Shown here: one piece after another, positions 58,801 through 64,000 of the stretch
Layout: each line of letters starts with the position of its first letter
Numbering within the stretch: position 1 is the stretch's first letter
NCBI GenBank assembly: GCA_947034895.1
Contig: OX344763.1
Coordinates: 79,689,093-79,753,092 of the forward strand
DNA from: Rhytidiadelphus loreus
Lineage: Eukaryota > Streptophyta > Bryopsida > Hypnales > Hylocomiaceae
Length of the DNA stretch: 64,000 nucleotides
Direction of reading: 5' to 3'
Notes under the pieces: generated by a model
Seen by the model: only the letters and a program-made list of their open reading frames with translations
Databases searched by the model: none
What the model was told of the DNA's origin: nothing
Made by a program: the position numbers and the translations under genes

Positions 58801-60053
58801 GAGGTGATAATATAAATGAACAAATTATGTAAGTTTCCGGAAAGGCCAGCAGAACTGCTTATCTTTTGGACAATTAAAGTACCTAGCGAAATCAAGTTAC
58901 CGGATCCATACTAATCCACTCCATATATGCATGAACATACCAGATCACGTCTTCTCTCAATACCAAGAGACTCATTCCACTCGACATAATATGCATACAA
59001 AACCTCGTTAGAGGACGCAACCGTAAGCGTGAAACTCGGATCCCGTACATGCGCTTTCCTCACAAATCCCGTTCTCGTTACTGTTATGCATACATTGACT
59101 TAATGAAAATTAAGCTCCGCTATGAATTTGTTCTGATCTGTAGGAATTCATGCAGACTCTAACTTCCTACAATAAATGTACAAACTTTTTATGGTATCAA
59201 TCAATTGCAAGGCTACCTATCTGATGTCTACCGGGAACAAGTTAGAGCATGACTCAGTGACTCAAAACCATTAATCGGTACCACGAGTACTATTATCGAA
59301 ACCTGTTCAAGCAAAGCAGGTGAGAGACCTCATTCCAGAACTCATTTTCCATTCATTCAAAATGCATGATGACCTATGCTAGAACTATCACTCGGTCCCG
59401 AGAATTGAATGTCTCGTAATACCGCAAGCAAAGATGGTGAGAGTGTGAATCTGATAATTGACAGGCAAGTCACTGTTGATGCATGTTGCCCTAATCTTAA
59501 GATATCACTCGGTCCCGAGAGCACTGTGTCACTAACCTCCACAAGCAAAGTAGATGTGAGGTCTTAGCCTACAATTGAGTGTCCACTCAATTCTTATGCG
59601 AACTATCTAATGCAGAAACAGACTGCCGGTCCCGAGAGGCCAATATTCTCTGTGACATTGTGCAAAGAAATCATTGAGGCCGGTTCAGATTTCTTAGTCA
59701 ACAAATCCTAGGTTCAACTGAGTCACTCACTTGCGGGAAATATGCAAGGTAAGACCTTGACTTTCATTGATGTCGCAAAATGAATATCAATTTCCTATTG
59801 GAGTCCAGAAGAGGATTTGCTATCGCTATAATTGGAGCATGAACGACTTTTTGAAGATCATTTCTCGGCACCGAGATGGAATTCTGGTCAATCTCTAGAT
59901 GTATAAACCTCTCAGATCATCTTACGAGTTTCCCAAGTCCAAGACTATGAAGCGCTGGTAATTGGAAGAATTGAGAATCTTGAGACCTTACGCGTTGTGA
60001 AATAAAATTGTGAGTCCTAAGAATCTTACCTGGTTTTCGACGTCTTCAGGCAT
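52862..60053 (-). pseudogene. ParB-like domain, coiled coil and beta-order amino-methyltransferase fusion gene
   Basis: Multi-exon gene on the minus strand. Exon 1 60030-60053 (MPEDVENQ); exon 2 58059-58124; exon 3 57690-57722; exon 4 56610-57289. Further exons are at about 56306-56495, 56010-56201, 55710-55935, 55357-55571, 54387-55044, 53855-54215, 53495-53787, 53203-53403 and 52862-53117. Exon 4 holds a ParB/sulfiredoxin-like signature: IPLCSLVPMPMVRP, then FFVCDGNHRRIAWMNHI. The 54387-55044 exon is a Lys/Glu coiled coil. The next exons give DLMIVDVPEG (motif IV, degenerate DPPY), FTQEYFHDTGGLF, GREFM, then VGDVVVDCTTGTG (motif I, SAM binding) and QACRAMRRHILAFEEDKAIF. This motif order IV-X-I is that of beta-class N6-adenine/N4-cytosine methyltransferases. 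Stops include TAG 53562, 54086, 54930, 54972, three in exon 4 and TGA 55782. Substrate unknown; the altered DPPY leaves catalysis doubtful. Confidence 0.65.
57467..59876. repeat. Array of CTCGGTNCCGAG palindromes in introns
   Basis: Eleven near-palindromes: 57467, 57826, 58210, 58443, 58717, 58953, 59273, 59391, 59508, 59626 and 59863. They vary around TCTCGGTACCGAGA or CTCGGTCCCGAGA with irregular 100-360 bp spacing. All fall in introns 1-3 of the ParB-methyltransferase gene. Dyad symmetry suggests a dimeric protein-binding site; inferred. Confidence 0.75.
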
Positions 60054-60059
60054 CGTTGC

Positions 60060-61686
60060 TAGAGGAACAAGAGGAGCTCCACTCGCTTGGTGTTGGCGCG
60101 GCTAAAGGTTTGGTCCAGAATCTGCCATCACCACCTGACTTAAGAAAAAAAAATAACAAGTTCAACAGCTTGTAAGCAACACGAAGTAAGCATTGGTAAA
60201 CTGAAATGAAAGCAGAGAAAGACAAAGAAGGGGACAACTCCGGAAGCTTACTGAAATGTGTTGGGTGTAAATGAGATCGTCCTGCAAGCAATTGATCAAA
60301 ATAGTGAACTGCTTCTTGTAGGGTTCTGACATGCTTACTTGGGTGAGAGACAACCTGCTGTTTGGGGCTATGTGCCACCATTAGGGTGACTCAAATCCGG
60401 ACGGTGGATCGTGCTTCACAGAGGCCCCACTTATGGATGTATTAAAGAGGTCAATCTATCCCAAAATTATGATTCTAATCATATACAATTCTAATAATTC
60501 ATCCATCCTGAAAATTAGCATACTTCGACCAACAATTACAGTCTGACAATGAACGACTATCACACAGCGAATGAATACCTCATGGATGTATATATGGTTT
60601 CAATCATGTGTGCATCCAAGGCCCAATATTCAGACGAAAATACAATAAATTCGTAGCTGAATTTCCCCATTCAATATTTCTTCGTCCAAGTGTATCTGTT
60701 TTCATGCTACTCATTAGATATATCCAAAAAATATTATCATATAGACGAAGAGGAAAATCTTGAATAATTGTCACCGTCACTTGCCTTACTCCAACGTAAT
60801 GGTATGACTTGTTAAAGATTACATGTTTGAAATTCATGATCCATGATATCTGTCATGGATCTCAAGACACGTTAGTCCAACTTGGCACATCACAACAGTC
60901 TTGAACCTCTGTGGAGTGACCATTAGTACGAGAATTATTGATACCCGTATGATCTATTCATGTATATTTAATTTTTCTAAATAATAGACAATTACGACTT
61001 TAAGACCAATCAATGTTTCAAGTTTAGTAATGGAGAGTACTTCTAGAAATTTTGCTCAATGTTGATGTTTGGAGATGTGGCTATTCCGTGATTATGTTGT
61101 TTTCTAACTTTTCAGACTTTTCGAACACCTGTAGAGTAGTGGGCCACCAATCTCGAAATATATAAATAGGCAATTTCGTTAAAATGGCGGTATTCCATGT
61201 GCCATTTGTACATGGAAGTTTGGCGAAGTGCGATTTTTGAAACAGAGGGGTGTGGATTTCTTTGTAGGACTTGTAAGGAAGAAAGTGCCTTGAATTTTAT
61301 ATAGTTGTCAGAGTTTTGCATGAATACTTCCTAGTGTGGGCGCGGGAGATGTCGACCTCTAGAATGGAAGGAAAGCAAACATTGGATTACATTTTGGTTA
61401 GGAGTCATAATGTGCAGAAGTTTTAGAAAATCTATAGATTTGCATTGTTTCGGATCGTGAGGACCGCAAAGATTGGATTTGGAGTAGGGCCTGGAAGAAT
61501 AAACGAGGCATGTGCAGGAACTTGATTTTTTGGACTTTAATAAAATTGGAGGGTACAAATGTCAATGAACATGCAAATGAGCACAATTTCTTGCATCTTC
61601 TGCCACTCTACTGACTTCTATAATGCACGGGAGCATTGCAAGCAACAAATTTTATTTTACCAAGAGCCCTCCGCCCTAAAAAAAAA
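60060..61686. other. Intergenic region, no gene recognised
   Basis: Includes the region upstream of the ParB-methyltransferase ATG (promoter expected in about 60060-60450) and the 3' side of the transposase ending at 61687. No motif cluster like those at other genes was noted. Confidence 0.45.
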
Positions 61687-64000
61687 TCAAGAGCCTCGCT
61701 GTTCGTCCTCTACAATTCGACGTAAATGATCCACTGCAAATTGGACTTGCTGACGGGGGGCAATGAAACTGTTCCCATCATTCTTCTTTGGTTTCCACAA
61801 TGCCATTATACTGTCCGTAGAAATGTAGTCAGCCTTCTCGGCCGTATGATCAACCCTCCATCTGAAATTGGTCTTCGTGTCCCAGCCTGCGTACAATCGT
61901 TGAGGGTCCTTCGACGCTCCGCATGGGGTGTGCCATTGCACCAAAACTTCACGAAAGTGCTCCGCCGTTGGATCAAATTGCGGATTTTCAACTTCCCTAG
62001 CAAGCCACACGGGCTCTTTACAATCCAATCCGGGCCTCACAAAGAGATAGAACCCCTCGCGGACATCGGTGACCACGTTGTATGCTGGTGGTGGCCTCCC
62101 CTCCAGAGTGCCAATGTAAGGATCATCCATGTCGACCTCCTCCCGCGTCCTTCCATCTTGCATTAAATCCGTCGTAAGATCCCCGGGTTGTCGAGTTCGA
62201 GGCCAAAATCCATGCCTCAATTCATTGGATTGAGGAAGATCTTCTTCGGCGCCACTGCCCAAGGCATTTCTCACTCCGGTCCAGTACATGATCAAGTGTG
62301 CAAGTCGGGCCTTGTACTCCAATGGAGCGTCGTCTTGAGATATGTCCGTCCAATGTTAGATGTATCCATCGAGTCCACGCAAAATCTCTGCTTCGTTGGT
62401 CATTTTCTTTGGAGCTACGCACAGCGGATCACCTTGGGGAAGGATCGGTTTGTGCTCTGCATCTTCCTTCCATAACTTCAAGCCCGCTTTGGGCAACCAC
62501 GGGATGTCTGTACATGCCAGTTTGTATTGCATGATTGGCCAGCCCTTGTCATCCATGAAGAATTTGTATTGCCTTCCGTTGGAGTGGCCCACGAGTTGCT
62601 GCTTCTTCATCCCAATAAACGGTTTGACGTAAGCTTTGAAATCGGGCACTTCTTCTACCAGGTGGGGAATGAAAGGAACTTGCTCCATTTTCATGTACGA
62701 CTCCATCAACGACGACAAAGTAGGATGGTCCTTTTCGTGGAGTTGTTGACTCCACCGACCGAATGACGCATCCATGTTGTCGTGCGTGTGTCCCACAATC
62801 ATGAAGGATACCACCACTTCTTTCACAATCCGCCTAGCCACCAAGAGGGACCAAAAACAAAAGACGTATCTGTTCTTGTTTTCCCTCCAGGAGTTGTCCA
62901 TTTGAATGTGTAACACCGGTGGCAATGGTGTGGATTTGATAGGTGGAAACGGAATCTCTCCCAACGCATCCACACAGATATCGCTACCATTCAGCAACGC
63001 CCGATACAATTGCGTGCTACCGGATCCGCGAAACAATGATCGTGAAGACTTTGCAGGGAGGTCCTCCAAATCTCGCAACAACTTCGCCACCGATCCCACT
63101 GTGAAGTTGCTGTCGCTTTTAAAGACATCCAAATTGTAGTGTGCGTACTTGCCATCCCCGTGTCCGTGAGCAAAAATTCCTGACACCTTCACGGGTAACT
63201 TCATGAATCCATCTAGTGCCTTTGTTTTCCTCGCTAATGCGGGACATGCTGTTTTTGAATGGTCCATCTTGTCGTGCATGATGGATAGTAGTTGCTTCGG
63301 TCGTAATCTAGACAACTACCTACTGCGGTAGTAGGCATGCCGACACGCTTCCTGCAGGAACAAGTGCTTCTCAAAACGCCTTTGGATGCGACCATAGTCC
63401 TCTGACCCAGGTGCAAAAGATGCCCTCAATTGTTTCAAGTTGTCGCAAATGCTACATCTCGCAAACGAGTCACCTCTTCCTTTGATGACGTATTCCGAAA
63501 AATGTTTTGTACGTATTTTACTAAAGCATGATTGCGACAAAGGTGACAGTCCGAGTTCCTCGTTCGCCTGCAAACAAAGCCGACCAGACAACCAGTAAAG
63601 TAAGTGACTTGTGCCTGAAATATGTTCCCACATTATTCCTTTTCAGAGAAATGGATGGAAAATGTAACACAGGGAGTTACATATTTCCCGAAATCTCTAT
63701 GAATTACTTCAGGACTTCTTTACACTTGGACGGTTCTAGGTCCCTACTTTCAATAGACATGAACGGACCATACATTCTTCTATCATTTGATCGATAGCAA
63801 TTAACCGAGAGTTGTCTTTCATACTCAATGGAAACCCATGTGTGATGCCGAGTGCATGTCCCATTCCTACCTCATTCACACTCGCCAAGAACTACTTCCA
63901 TTCCGTACCCGCTGGAAGAACTTTTAAGCCCACCCTTTCGCCGGTAGGCAACGTGCGAGACAAATGGGGCATGTGGTCGGCCGCTGCTTCTAGTAATGAG
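61687..64000 (-). pseudogene. DDE-like transposase, QMDN...GHTHDNMD family, running off the right edge
   Basis: The main frame 63633-61687 has no frameshift. It is broken by TAG 63316 and TAA 62356, both explicable from CAG/TGG and CAA. An upstream coding segment (about 63990-63780; LPTGERVGLKVLPAGTEWK) continues past the window edge, separated by an intron-like gap. Landmarks in order are CSICDNLKQLR, an Asp in IMHDKMDHSK, HIQMDNSWRENKNRYVF, VSFMIVGHTHDNMDASFGRW, and a C-terminal region with VWLAREVENP and GWDTKTNFRWR. The QMDNxxxxNKNR and GHTHxxxD motifs belong to an uncharacterised RNase H-fold transposase-like family (resembling the DUF7869 group) found in algae, early plants and animals. 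It is distinct from the family at 45271. It ends 1.6 kb from the ParB-methyltransferase start, same strand; the two may share one large element whose ends lie outside. Confidence 0.65.

Overview
The window is nuclear DNA of a plant or close streptophyte relative. Evidence: short interstitial TTTAGGG/CCCTAAA tracts, GT-AG introns, a SUVR-type plant histone methyltransferase, a DUF659-type hAT transposase, a TNP2 (CACTA) transposase and a plant RNase H1 N-terminal (viroplasmin-like) domain. The species cannot be named; a non-seed plant or charophyte is a guess. I see no host housekeeping gene. Nearly all recognisable coding sequence belongs to mobile elements, several unusually large and multi-genic.

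Layout. (1) 1-1840 and 19056 onward are two halves of one older sequence split by a 17.2-kb hAT element (1841-19055). The element has CAGGGTTG/CAACCCTG ends and an exact 8-bp target duplication, CAAAATGG (1833-1840 and 19056-19063). It carries four genes: a protein-kinase-like gene (minus), a degenerate CKxYVKM-module gene (minus), a coiled-coil RING-H2 gene (plus) and the hAT transposase (plus). Clusters of CGGACGG lie 200-490 bp upstream of each of the four start codons and again near both ends. (2) 22189-25872 is a gag-like, polymerase-free element flanked by an 8-bp direct repeat. (3) 27664-29431 is a CACTA TNP2 transposase remnant interrupted by a 193-bp CACTA MITE with a TAA duplication. 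(4) About 29665-48504 may be a second large element, bounded by weaker inverted repeats. It contains a second coiled-coil RING gene homologous to the hAT-borne one, a SUVR4-like pre-SET/SET/post-SET gene, an RNase H1-N/viroplasmin domain ORF, and a DDE-like transposase with a WSDGCAGQFK motif. (5) 48.5-50.4 kb is a CACTA-like non-autonomous element, and 50628-51344 is a MITE with perfect 20-bp inverted repeats. (6) 52862-60053 (minus) is a multi-exon gene that appears to fuse a ParB-like domain, a Lys/Glu-rich coiled coil and a beta-order amino-methyltransferase. Its 5' introns hold eleven copies of a palindrome CTCGGTNCCGAG. (7) 61687 to beyond the right edge (minus) is another DDE-like transposase of a different family.

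How they fit together. The inference is a landscape of large eukaryotic transposons that combine a transposase with regulatory cargo: kinase, RING E3, H3K9-type methyltransferase, DNA/RNA amino-methyltransferase. Related RING cargo sits next to unrelated transposases. Most coding copies are decayed, and the decay is mainly nonsense substitutions (about 30 in-frame stops against about four clear frameshifts). Nearly all are explicable as C-to-T or G-to-A changes, as expected for heavily cytosine-methylated repeats. Exon boundaries are hand-drawn and approximate unless stated.
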